Assembly: GCA_029934215.1 (NCBI GenBank) | Contig: JAOZMR010000121.1 | Span: forward strand, 1 to 8,051 | Direction of reading: 5' to 3' | Source of the DNA: Pontiellaceae bacterium | GTDB lineage: Bacteria; Verrucomicrobiota; Kiritimatiellia; Kiritimatiellales; Tichowtungiaceae | Length of the DNA stretch: 8,051 nt | Shown: positions 1-6,488 of the stretch, piece by piece | Layout of the letters: each line of letters begins with the position of its first letter | Position numbering within the stretch: position 1 is the first letter of the stretch | Position numbers and translations under genes: made by a program | Notes under the pieces: model-generated | Told to the model about the DNA's origin: nothing | The model's input: the letters and a program-made list of their open reading frames with translations, nothing else | Databases searched by the model: none

Positions 1-57
1 AAAATCTTACCGTTTAAAACCGCCGAAGAACTATTCATTCAGGAACTGGCAGCATGA
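1..57 (+). CDS. 3' end of an unidentified gene (partial, cut by window edge)
   Basis: The frame beginning at base 1 reads KILPFKTAEELFIQELAA and then stops at TGA 55-57. The stretch has ordinary coding character (Ala, Glu and Leu rich, with GCC and GAA codons like those in nusA). In many bacteria the gene before nusA is rimP, but these 18 residues are too few to identify and do not obviously look like a RimP C-terminus. A second frame (from base 2) is also open up to 202, so the choice of frame is only moderately supported. It would end about 200 nt before nusA, with a promoter candidate between them. Confidence 0.4.
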   Translation, partial: KILPFKTAEELFIQELAA

Positions 58-130
58 AAAAGTCGAACCTTTCAAAAAGCGGGCATTTTGCTTTACAGTC
101 TACCCGATTCAAGTTGCGAGACGAAACCCC

Positions 131-159
131 TTGACCCATTTGCTTCACGGGCGTAGATT
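131..159 (+). promoter_or_regulatory. Sigma70-type promoter candidate for nusA-infB
   Basis: TTGACC at 131-136 matches the -35 consensus at 5 of 6 bases. After exactly 17 nt comes TAGATT at 154-159, which matches the -10 consensus at 4 of 6 bases. Transcription would start near 165-168 and give a leader of about 95-100 nt before the nusA start. The position upstream of a housekeeping operon and the ideal spacing support the call. No expression evidence is available from sequence alone. Confidence 0.5.
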
Positions 160-262
160 CTCTGGCTTTGCAGTGGGTCTCGAAATGAGAGTGGGCATCT
201 AGCCTGCTCTTTTTCAGTCAAATGAGAGCGCTGTTTTGAGATTTTTGACATCGGAGGAAATG
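160..262 (+). promoter_or_regulatory. nusA 5' leader with competing small hairpins
   Basis: The leader carries the 9-mer AAATGAGAG twice (183-191 and 220-228). Its AGAG core can pair with the single CTCT at 207-210 from either side. The stronger downstream choice is GCTCT 206-210 with AGAGC 225-229 (14-nt loop). A third option is TCTC 178-181 with GAGA 187-190. These are short stems that may occur by chance. NusA is autoregulated at its leader in some bacteria, so a regulatory fold is conceivable but unproven here. I see no gene in 58-262 that I can support. Confidence 0.2.
253..257 (+). promoter_or_regulatory. Shine-Dalgarno site that sets the nusA start
   Basis: GGAGG lies 5 nt before the second of two tandem ATG codons (263) and only 2 nt before the first (260). 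The spacing favours 263. An in-frame TTG at 236 lies upstream of this site and would put the ribosome site inside the coding region, so it is rejected as a start. Confidence 0.75.
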
Positions 263-1531
263 ATGAACAGCGAACTAAATGCCGTTGTAGAATATATGAA
301 GCGTGAACGCGGAGTAGACCGCGAAACGATTATCGGGGCGATTGAGTCCGCCTTACAGTCTGTTGCAGATAAGACGGCGGCAAAAGCTGAGATGCTTCGT
401 GTCAAGATTGACCGCACCTCGCTGGATATTAAGGCGTATGCCACAAAAAAGGTGGTCATCATGGTCGATGATCGCTATAAGGAGATCAGCTTGGCTGAGG
501 CGCGTCGTTCTAAACCAGAGACGTGTCTTAATGAGATGATCGAAGTCGAAGCTGCTCCTCCAAAATTTAGCCGTATTACGGCGCAAATAGCAAAACAGAC
601 GATACTTCAAAAAATACGTCAGGCAGAAAAAGCCCGCGTGTTCGAGGACTACAAAAGTCGTACGGGCGAAATCGTGACCGGAACGGTTCTCCGGTTTGAG
701 CGAAATAGCGTTATTATTGATCTGGACCATGGCGCCGAGGGAAGCATGTCCTCGAAGGATCGTGTTCCCACCGAGGAGTACGAGGCTGGCGAGCGCATTC
801 GCATGTATATCACTCATGTACAAGAGCGGGAGGCGGGTCCAGAGATCCTGGTTTCGCGTAGCCATCCCGACTTTGTCCGCCGCCTGTTTGAGCTCGAAGT
901 GTCCGAGATCTCGGACGGCACGATGGAGATTAAAGGAATTGCCCGCGAGGCTGGGTACCGTAGCAAGGTCGCGGTTATTTCGCACGATGAGCGTGTTGAC
1001 CCTGTCGGCGCCTGCGTTGGAATCCGCGGTATGCGTGTGAAGAATATTGTCCGCGAATTGAGCGGCGAAAAAATCGATATTGTTCGCTGGAGCGACGATA
1101 TTAAAAAGCTTGTGTCCAATTCGCTAGCTCCTGCTCTGCTTAAAGAGGTTGATGTCGACGAAGCGACCCATACCATCACTGTTATCGTTGAAGGCGACCA
1201 GCTTTCGCTCGCCATTGGCAAGCGCGGGCAAAACGCGCGTCTCACGTCTAAGCTGATTGGCTGGCGCGTCGATATACAGAAGGATGAGGACGCGATGGAC
1301 TTTGAGGAACGTGTTGCCGCCGCCGTCGCTAAGTTGGCGATGATCGATGGGATCGGCGATGCGTGGGCAGAAAAATTAGTTTATAGTGGTTTCCTGAGCA
1401 TCGAAGGTCTCATGGCAGCCGAATTATCCGATCTTGAGGGCATCGAAGATGTCACTCCCGAAAAGGCTCAGCAACTCTGGGCCGCCGCAGAAAAAGCCTA
1501 CACGGCGCAACATGGTGAGATTACAGAATGA
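263..1531 (+). CDS. nusA: Transcription termination/antitermination factor NusA
   Basis: NusA binds RNA polymerase and nascent RNA in the cytoplasm and modulates pausing, termination and rRNA antitermination. This protein is 422 aa from the preferred ATG at 263. Domains in order are: the polymerase-binding N-terminal domain (about 1-125); an S1 RNA-binding domain (about 133-200) starting at GEIVTGTVLRF and ending near LVSRSHPDF; KH1 (about 203-275) with the NusA signature VDPVGACVGIRG at about 245-256; KH2 (about 280-345) with the GKRG loop at 319-322; and a C-terminal helix-hairpin-helix region (about 355-415) with IDGIGDAWAEKL and LEGIEDVTPEKA. It is shorter than the 495-aa E. coli protein, which carries two C-terminal acidic repeats. 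The stop overlaps the infB start as ATGA, so the two genes are translationally coupled, the usual nusA-infB order. Confidence 0.97.
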   Translation: MNSELNAVVEYMKRERGVDRETIIGAIESALQSVADKTAAKAEMLRVKIDRTSLDIKAYATKKVVIMVDDRYKEISLAEARRSKPETCLNEMIEVEAAPPKFSRITAQIAKQTILQKIRQAEKARVFEDYKSRTGEIVTGTVLRFERNSVIIDLDHGAEGSMSSKDRVPTEEYEAGERIRMYITHVQEREAGPEILVSRSHPDFVRRLFELEVSEISDGTMEIKGIAREAGYRSKVAVISHDERVDPVGACVGIRGMRVKNIVRELSGEKIDIVRWSDDIKKLVSNSLAPALLKEVDVDEATHTITVIVEGDQLSLAIGKRGQNARLTSKLIGWRVDIQKDEDAMDFEERVAAAVAKLAMIDGIGDAWAEKLVYSGFLSIEGLMAAELSDLEGIEDVTPEKAQQLWAAAEKAYTAQHGEITE

Positions 1532-3606
1532 AGGTTCACGAATTAGCAAATGATTTAGAGGTTTCCGTTGAGGAACTTCTTGAGATTCTCAGCGATGTAC
1601 AAATCGTAGCCGCCGACGGCGATAGCCTGTTGGCCGACCCAGAAGTCGCCGTTGTCTGCGACGAACTCGGTTTTTCCTCTCTGAAGGACGTCCGAGCAGT
1701 GAAAGAAGCAAACGCGACCGCCCGAGTCGAAGAGGAGTCGGTTCCGGTGAAAGAGGACGCCTCCGAGGAGGTTGAGGAGGAGGTTCCCGTAGAGGAGCCG
1801 GAACCGGTTGAGCTCTCCACTACGATTGAGTTCCTGAGACCGAAGGTGATGGTTAAGGAGCTTGCCGAAAAAATGGCTCTTAAGCCCAATCAGCTGATTG
1901 CCGAGCTGATGAAGATGAATATCTTCGCGTCGATTAATAAGGAAATCGATATCAAGATCGCTAAGAAGATCGCTAGTAGGTACGGTTTTGTGGTTGAGCT
2001 GAAGAGAAAAGAAAAAGCGAAACCCATTGCTACGGAAAAGCAGTCAAATAAGCCAGCTGCTGTCGCCAAAAAAGACCGGCCTGAGGATCTCGAGATCCGG
2101 CCGCCGATCATCACTTTTATGGGACACGTAGACCATGGTAAGACCTCGTTGGTCGACAGAATCCGCGACACGAAAGTGGTTGCAGGCGAGTCCGGCGGAA
2201 TCACCCAGCACATTGGTGCCTACACGGTGGACATGGATGCCCGCCAAATCACAATTCTCGACACGCCTGGCCATGCAGCCTTCACCGCGATGCGTGCTCG
2301 CGGCGCCAACTTAACCGATATTGCGGTGCTGGTTGTTGCTGCCGATGATGGCGTGATGCCTCAGACGATCGAGGCCATCAAGCATGCGCAAGCCGCCGAT
2401 GTTTGTATCGTGATTGCTATGAATAAGATGGATCTGCCAGCCGCGAATCCTGACCGTCTAAAACAACAGCTCAATGAGCATGGAGTAATGGTTGAGGACT
2501 GGGGCGGAAGCATTGCCTGTATGCCTGTCAGCGCAGAAACCGGCGAAGGAATCGATCAACTACTTGAGCAAATTTCGCTAGAAGCCGAAATGCTGGAACT
2601 CAAGGCGAACGATCAAAAGCAAGGCTCTGGTTTCGTTATTGAAGCGCAGATGGAGCCCGGAATGGGGCCAACCGCCACGTTGCTTGTACGCGACGGCACG
2701 CTTAAGGTTGGCGACAACATTCTTTGCGGCGCCCAATGCGGACGCATCAAAGCACTGATCGACTGTCACGGGAAAAAGGTTCGCACGGCGGGTCCGTCCT
2801 GCGCAGTTAAATGCATGGGGCTTGCTGGGGTTCCCTGCGCAGGAGACGAAGTCACGGTTTGCGCTACCGACAAAGAGGCAAAACAATATTCGGTAGGTCT
2901 GCTTGCTGAGATAAAAGCAGAGACGCTTAATAAAACATCGCGCAGCAAGCTCTCGCTCGACGACCTGTTCGGTAGTACAGCGGCGGGTAGAATTAAAGAG
3001 CTTCCGGTTGTTATTAAGTGCGACGTGCAGGGCTCTGTGGAGGCCATTCAACACTCACTCGACGCGATCAAAAGCGATAAAGTGAAGTTGAAAATCTTGG
3101 GATGCGATGTTGGAAACATCACGGCAAGCGACGTGATGCTTGCAAGTGCATCAAACGCCATCATTCTTGGCTTCCATGTTGCCAAAGAGAACGGTGTTGC
3201 ACCGCTCTGCAAAAAGGAAGGCATCGAGATCCGGCTCTATAGCATCATCTATGAACTAATCGAAGAGGTCGAAGCCGCCATGTGCGGACTGCTCGAACCT
3301 TTACTGAAGGAGCATTTCCAGGGTAAGGCTGAGATTCGCCAAGTTTTCGACATGGGCAAGCGCAATAAGATTGCTGGATGTATGGTTACGGGCGGGAAAA
3401 TCACATCGAAAGCGAGTATTCGCATCAAGCGCGGTGATGATGTTCTCTATAAAGGAACAATTGGTTCGCTCAAACGTTTCCAAAGCGATGCCGCCGAAGT
3501 GCGCGATGGGCAGGAGTGCGGGATTCGCCCCGATAACTTCATGAGCTTTAAAGAAGGCGACTTGATCGAAGCGTATACCGTCGAAAAAATCGCCCAGAAA
3601 CTCTAA
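1528..3606 (+). CDS. infB: Translation initiation factor IF-2
   Basis: IF-2 is the GTPase that places initiator fMet-tRNA on the 30S subunit and promotes 50S joining. The protein is 692 aa, at the short end for bacterial IF-2. An N-terminal IF2_N-like helical domain (about 1-50) is followed by a very acidic Glu/Val/Pro linker (about 68-96). A second IF2_N domain (about 97-157) and a basic Lys-rich linker come next. The G domain has G1 GHVDHGKT (199-206), G2 GGITQH (223-228), G3 DTPGH (245-249), G4 NKMD (299-302) and G5 SAETGEG (335-341). Domains II, III, C1 and C2 fill the rest, ending in the typical fMet-tRNA-binding beta domain. The start overlaps the nusA stop by 4 nt and has GGTGAG at 1514-1519, 8 nt upstream. 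Tandem stops TAA TAG end the gene. No rbfA or truB follows. Confidence 0.98.
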   Translation: MKVHELANDLEVSVEELLEILSDVQIVAADGDSLLADPEVAVVCDELGFSSLKDVRAVKEANATARVEEESVPVKEDASEEVEEEVPVEEPEPVELSTTIEFLRPKVMVKELAEKMALKPNQLIAELMKMNIFASINKEIDIKIAKKIASRYGFVVELKRKEKAKPIATEKQSNKPAAVAKKDRPEDLEIRPPIITFMGHVDHGKTSLVDRIRDTKVVAGESGGITQHIGAYTVDMDARQITILDTPGHAAFTAMRARGANLTDIAVLVVAADDGVMPQTIEAIKHAQAADVCIVIAMNKMDLPAANPDRLKQQLNEHGVMVEDWGGSIACMPVSAETGEGIDQLLEQISLEAEMLELKANDQKQGSGFVIEAQMEPGMGPTATLLVRDGTLKVGDNILCGAQCGRIKALIDCHGKKVRTAGPSCAVKCMGLAGVPCAGDEVTVCATDKEAKQYSVGLLAEIKAETLNKTSRSKLSLDDLFGSTAAGRIKELPVVIKCDVQGSVEAIQHSLDAIKSDKVKLKILGCDVGNITASDVMLASASNAIILGFHVAKENGVAPLCKKEGIEIRLYSIIYELIEEVEAAMCGLLEPLLKEHFQGKAEIRQVFDMGKRNKIAGCMVTGGKITSKASIRIKRGDDVLYKGTIGSLKRFQSDAAEVRDGQECGIRPDNFMSFKEGDLIEAYTVEKIAQKL

Positions 3607-3640
3607 TAGAACCGCAGAATGTCGAACGCAGAAGGATCGC

Positions 3641-3686
3641 TTTCCGAGGTTTGGAACTGTTCAACACGATTTTCCAACCCTTGGAA
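3641..3686 (+). repeat. Two related 16-nt inverted repeats in the infB-pgpH gap
   Basis: TTTCCGAGGTTTGGAA (3641-3656) and TTTCCAACCCTTGGAA (3671-3686) share their ends TTTCC...TTGGAA and start exactly 30 nt apart, about three helical turns. The second is a perfect 6-bp inverted repeat with a CCC spacer; the first is imperfect. In addition GGTTTGGAA (3648-3656) can pair with TTCCAACC (3672-3679) with one bulge, so the two units can also fold together. They could be operator half-sites, a dispersed genome motif, or part of a terminator/antiterminator pair. Confidence 0.45.
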
Positions 3687-3702
3687 GGCTCTTTTTATTT
3701 TT
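3671..3702 (+). terminator. Possible intrinsic terminator after infB
   Basis: The 6-bp stem TTCCAA (3672-3677) with TTGGAA (3681-3686) and loop CCC is extendable by two G-U pairs. A T-rich run at 3692-3702, broken by one A, follows. The stem is short and only partly GC, and the T run begins 5 nt after it, so it would be a weak terminator. Its place between nusA-infB and the next block fits. Confidence 0.4.
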
Positions 3703-3770
3703 ACCCTTAAATCTTATTTCGGTGTGTTGCTAACTGCGCGAGATGCTTGGCTCAACATAGAGGGAAGTGA

Positions 3771-6095
3771 ATGTCGAAACCCGGAAAAAAACTAAAGAAG
3801 AAAGTAAAAGCGAAGCGCAAGGCTTCCGGTCGGAAGAAAAAGCAGCGTATACCTGTTTTCAATCTGACGATTGCGCTGACTCTCTGGCTTGGCGTCTCCT
3901 TCTTATTCTATAGCGGGAGCCTTCTTCAACCGCAGGAGCTTATCCTGGGTCAGCAGGCAACCGAAACCGTTGTGGCGACGGTCGATTTCAGCGCCGAAAC
4001 TCTTTCCGCCACCGAGCTCAAAAAAAAGGGACGCTCCGCAGAAATCCTACCCGTTTTTCAAATTGACACCGCCGGCATAAATGCAGCTAAAAAGGCGAGC
4101 ACCCAGCTCTTTCCGCGCCTTCAAACCTTGCTCGACGCAACAGACCCAGAACGCCAAACTCTCATTCGAGATGCCATCGAAGGGCGCCTAGGTCAACTCT
4201 CCATCCATCTTAGCATCGACGAACTTCTTCAAATCTTCCCTGAAGACGGCACCGATCTGCAGGCAGTCATCATCAAAGCGCTTTCTGCATCCATCAACCA
4301 GGGCATCATCAGCGAAAGCGACCTCTCCACCCAGTTCAACAGCACCGCGTCGAGCGGAAACATCACCGTACGCGGCGGAACCAACACAGCCGAAACCATC
4401 CGTTCGATCCGCAGCTTCAACCGCTACACGAGCACACTCCAAACCGCCGTCCAAACCATTACCGCACAACTGCCAATAGATGTACGCAATGAAACCATCA
4501 TTCGATCGCTAATTACCCCATGGATGCAGCCCAACATTATTTATAACACCACCGAAACCGCCGCTAGAAAAAAGCAAGCAAAGCAACTCGTCGACCCCGT
4601 TATGGAATCCATTGGGAGCGGCTCTGTGCTCATTCGCTGTGGCGACCCAGTCGACGAGCAAGCCCTGACCTGGCTTACCGCGCACGATCAGCGCCGAAGC
4701 GAGCTCGAATCCGGCGCGGAGCGAATCCAGCGCGTCGTGGCCAGCGGACTCATTTTGCTCATCGGGCTAGGGCTCACGATCGCCATCACCGGCATTGTCT
4801 CAAAACATCTTCTGCACAGCCAGCGTCGCGTCCTCGTCATGCTAACACTTTCTGCGATGCCGCTGATCATTGGAAAAGTGTTGCTGGCACTGAGCTTCAA
4901 TCTTGAAATTCTCTCCCCCGCCGTACTCAGCTACGCCGTTCCATTATCCATCGCCCCCATGCTCGCCGCCATCTTGCTCGGCGGCATTCCAGGCGTTCTC
5001 GTCGGGCTCTGGACAAGCTTCGCGCTTGCGGCGCTGCTCGGAAACAGCTTCGAAGTTTTTATCCTCGGTTTATTGGTCTCAGTCACCGCCGTCTACACCA
5101 CGCGCGATGTCAAACGCCGCACCAACCTCTTCCGCGCCGGCCTCTGGGTGGGCGCAGTCAAAATCTTCTTCGCATTGATTCTCGCCGTACTCAATCAACC
5201 CTCATGGGAAATCATCGCATCCCAACTCGCCACCGCACTCATCAGCGGGCTCGCCTGCGCCCTGCTTGCACTGCTTCTCATTCCACTGTTTGAAAACATC
5301 TTCAAAATCACCACCGACATCAAGCTACTCGAACTCTCCGACCTCAGCCACCCGCTACTCCAAAGCCTCGCCATCAAAGCACCCGGCACCTATCACCACT
5401 CCCTAATGCTTGCCAGTCTCTCCCAAAACGCAGCCGAAACCATCGGCGCCAACGGACTACAACTCCGCGTTTGCGCCTACTTCCACGACATCGGCAAACT
5501 CGTCAAGCCCGGCTTCTTTAGCGAAAATATCCAATTCGCAGAAAATCCGCACGACGATCTAGCGCCAAGTATGAGCACGCTCGTCATCATCTCCCACATC
5601 AAAGAGGGCATCACTCTCGCGAAAAAATACCACCTCCCACAAGTCATCATCGAAGGAATCGAGCAACACCAAGGAACCAGCCTCATCTCCGTCTTCTACC
5701 ACCGAGCAAAAACCCAACAAGAAAACGAAGCCGCCGGTCAGGTCAACGTCAACGACGAAGATTTCCGGTACGAAGGGCCCAAGCCGCAAAACCGCGAAAT
5801 GGCAATACTCATGCTAGCCGACTCCTGCGAAGCCGCCTCGCGCTCGCTCGCAAAACCAAACCCCGTCCGCATTGCAAACCTCATTGGCGACATCATAGAC
5901 GCCCGCCTACGCGACGGGCAGCTCGACGAATGTAACCTCACCCTGCGCGAGCTCAACACCGTCAAACAATCCTTCATCTTCTCCCTCACCAACATGCTCC
6001 ACGGCCGCGTCGCCTACCCAAAAGATGAAAACAAATCTACTAAACAACCAGACAGCGCATCCGCTAAACCTGCCAGCCATTCAAAAGCTGACTGA
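3771..6095 (+). CDS. pgpH: 7TM-HD family cyclic-di-AMP phosphodiesterase (PgpH-like)
   Basis: PgpH-family proteins sit in the inner membrane and hydrolyse c-di-AMP with a cytoplasmic HD domain. This one is 774 aa. It has a very basic N-terminal tail (1-27), TM1 (about 29-48), an extracytoplasmic 7TMR-HDED-type domain (about 50-315), a bundle of about seven hydrophobic helices (about 322-515), the HD domain (about 535-700) and a polar tail. Metal-site residues are H543 (YHHS), H572-D573 (FHDIGK), H609 (SHIKEG), H633 (EQHQG) and D684 (LADSCEAA). The spacings 543-572-609 equal those I recall for Listeria PgpH (514-543-580). The second His of the usual HHG motif is Gln634. The start has GAGGG at 3760-3764, 6 nt upstream. 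The last 71 nt overlap ybeY, and pgpH-ybeY is a known neighbour pair. c-di-AMP specificity is inferred from family; no cyclase is in view. Confidence 0.9.
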   Translation: MSKPGKKLKKKVKAKRKASGRKKKQRIPVFNLTIALTLWLGVSFLFYSGSLLQPQELILGQQATETVVATVDFSAETLSATELKKKGRSAEILPVFQIDTAGINAAKKASTQLFPRLQTLLDATDPERQTLIRDAIEGRLGQLSIHLSIDELLQIFPEDGTDLQAVIIKALSASINQGIISESDLSTQFNSTASSGNITVRGGTNTAETIRSIRSFNRYTSTLQTAVQTITAQLPIDVRNETIIRSLITPWMQPNIIYNTTETAARKKQAKQLVDPVMESIGSGSVLIRCGDPVDEQALTWLTAHDQRRSELESGAERIQRVVASGLILLIGLGLTIAITGIVSKHLLHSQRRVLVMLTLSAMPLIIGKVLLALSFNLEILSPAVLSYAVPLSIAPMLAAILLGGIPGVLVGLWTSFALAALLGNSFEVFILGLLVSVTAVYTTRDVKRRTNLFRAGLWVGAVKIFFALILAVLNQPSWEIIASQLATALISGLACALLALLLIPLFENIFKITTDIKLLELSDLSHPLLQSLAIKAPGTYHHSLMLASLSQNAAETIGANGLQLRVCAYFHDIGKLVKPGFFSENIQFAENPHDDLAPSMSTLVIISHIKEGITLAKKYHLPQVIIEGIEQHQGTSLISVFYHRAKTQQENEAAGQVNVNDEDFRYEGPKPQNREMAILMLADSCEAASRSLAKPNPVRIANLIGDIIDARLRDGQLDECNLTLRELNTVKQSFIFSLTNMLHGRVAYPKDENKSTKQPDSASAKPASHSKAD

Positions 6096-6480
6096 CGCGC
6101 TTGCCGACTGCCTCATCGCCGCCGACCCCGACTCTGATTGGGGCGAAGTCACCCTCGTGCTCACCGACGACGAAGGCATCACGCAAACCAACCGCGATTT
6201 CTTAGACAAAGACCATCCCACCGACGTCATAACATTTCGCTACGACCCCATCCCAGGGGAGGAACCCGTAGCCACCGGCGACCTCATCGTCAACGTCGAA
6301 TGCGCCCACCGCGAAGGACCCAAGCACGAAGGAGTCAAGGCCGAACTCGAACTCTACATCGCCCACGGCTTCGATCACCTCAGCGGAGCCGACGACGCCA
6401 CCGACACCCAACGCGCAGCCATGCGCGAAACCGAACTCCGATGGCTCGCCGAGGTGAAGACGAAAACCAACAACGAATAG
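6025..6480 (+). CDS. ybeY: rRNA maturation factor / endoribonuclease YbeY
   Basis: YbeY is a single-domain, metal-dependent protein for 16S rRNA 3'-end maturation and ribosome quality control. This one is 151 aa, the usual size. The family pattern TDVITF is at 66-71, GDLIVN at 85-90, and the metal motif reads HGFDHLSGADD at 114-124. H114 and H118 are kept, while the third ligand, His in E. coli, is Asp (D123 or D124), as in Bacteroidetes-type YbeY with GYKD. Leu60 stands where E. coli has the conserved Arg59. The ATG at 6025 lies 71 nt inside pgpH; it is supported because residues 4-30 (LLNNQ...LADCL) fit the conserved family N-terminus, so a later start would remove part of the fold. No strong Shine-Dalgarno is visible, so coupling to pgpH translation is likely. 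Confidence 0.92.
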   Translation: MKTNLLNNQTAHPLNLPAIQKLTDALADCLIAADPDSDWGEVTLVLTDDEGITQTNRDFLDKDHPTDVITFRYDPIPGEEPVATGDLIVNVECAHREGPKHEGVKAELELYIAHGFDHLSGADDATDTQRAAMRETELRWLAEVKTKTNNE

Positions 6481-6483
6481 GGA
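6479..6483 (+). promoter_or_regulatory. Shine-Dalgarno site that sets the start of the DUF2130 gene
   Basis: AGGGA, overlapping the end of the ybeY stop codon, lies 5 nt before ATG 6489. The same frame stays open upstream to 6138 inside ybeY, but that extension translates to an Arg/His-rich sequence typical of an out-of-frame reading, so the start is 6489. Confidence 0.7.
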
Positions 6484-6488
6484 AAAAT

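Noticed and set aside
76..94. AAAGC...GCTTT hairpin after the upstream gene as a terminator
   Set aside because: The stem is only 5 bp with a 9-nt loop and no T run.
54..134. A 26-codon ORF (MKKSNLSKSG...) overlapping the upstream stop by ATGA, with AGGAA 7 nt upstream
   Set aside because: It is short, has no recognisable family, and its end coincides with the -35 element of the nusA promoter candidate. Conservation in relatives would be needed.
2..202. Open frame from the left edge ending at TAG 200-202, an alternative tail for the upstream gene
   Set aside because: Its translation is rich in Arg, Phe and His without a recognisable pattern, and it would run through the promoter candidate. 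Frame 1 looks more coding-like.
236..262. TTG start at 236 for nusA
   Set aside because: The GGAGG site at 253-257 would lie inside the gene, and NusA N-termini normally begin near MNSEL; ATG 263 fits spacing and family.
353..985. Long open frames on the - strand opposite nusA, infB and pgpH
   Set aside because: They lie entirely inside clearly coding genes, lack family motifs and ribosome-binding sites, and are shadows of codon bias.
6138..6488. Upstream extension of the DUF2130 frame through ybeY
   Set aside because: It gives an Arg/His/Pro-rich sequence typical of reading a conserved gene out of frame, while ybeY is clearly coding there.
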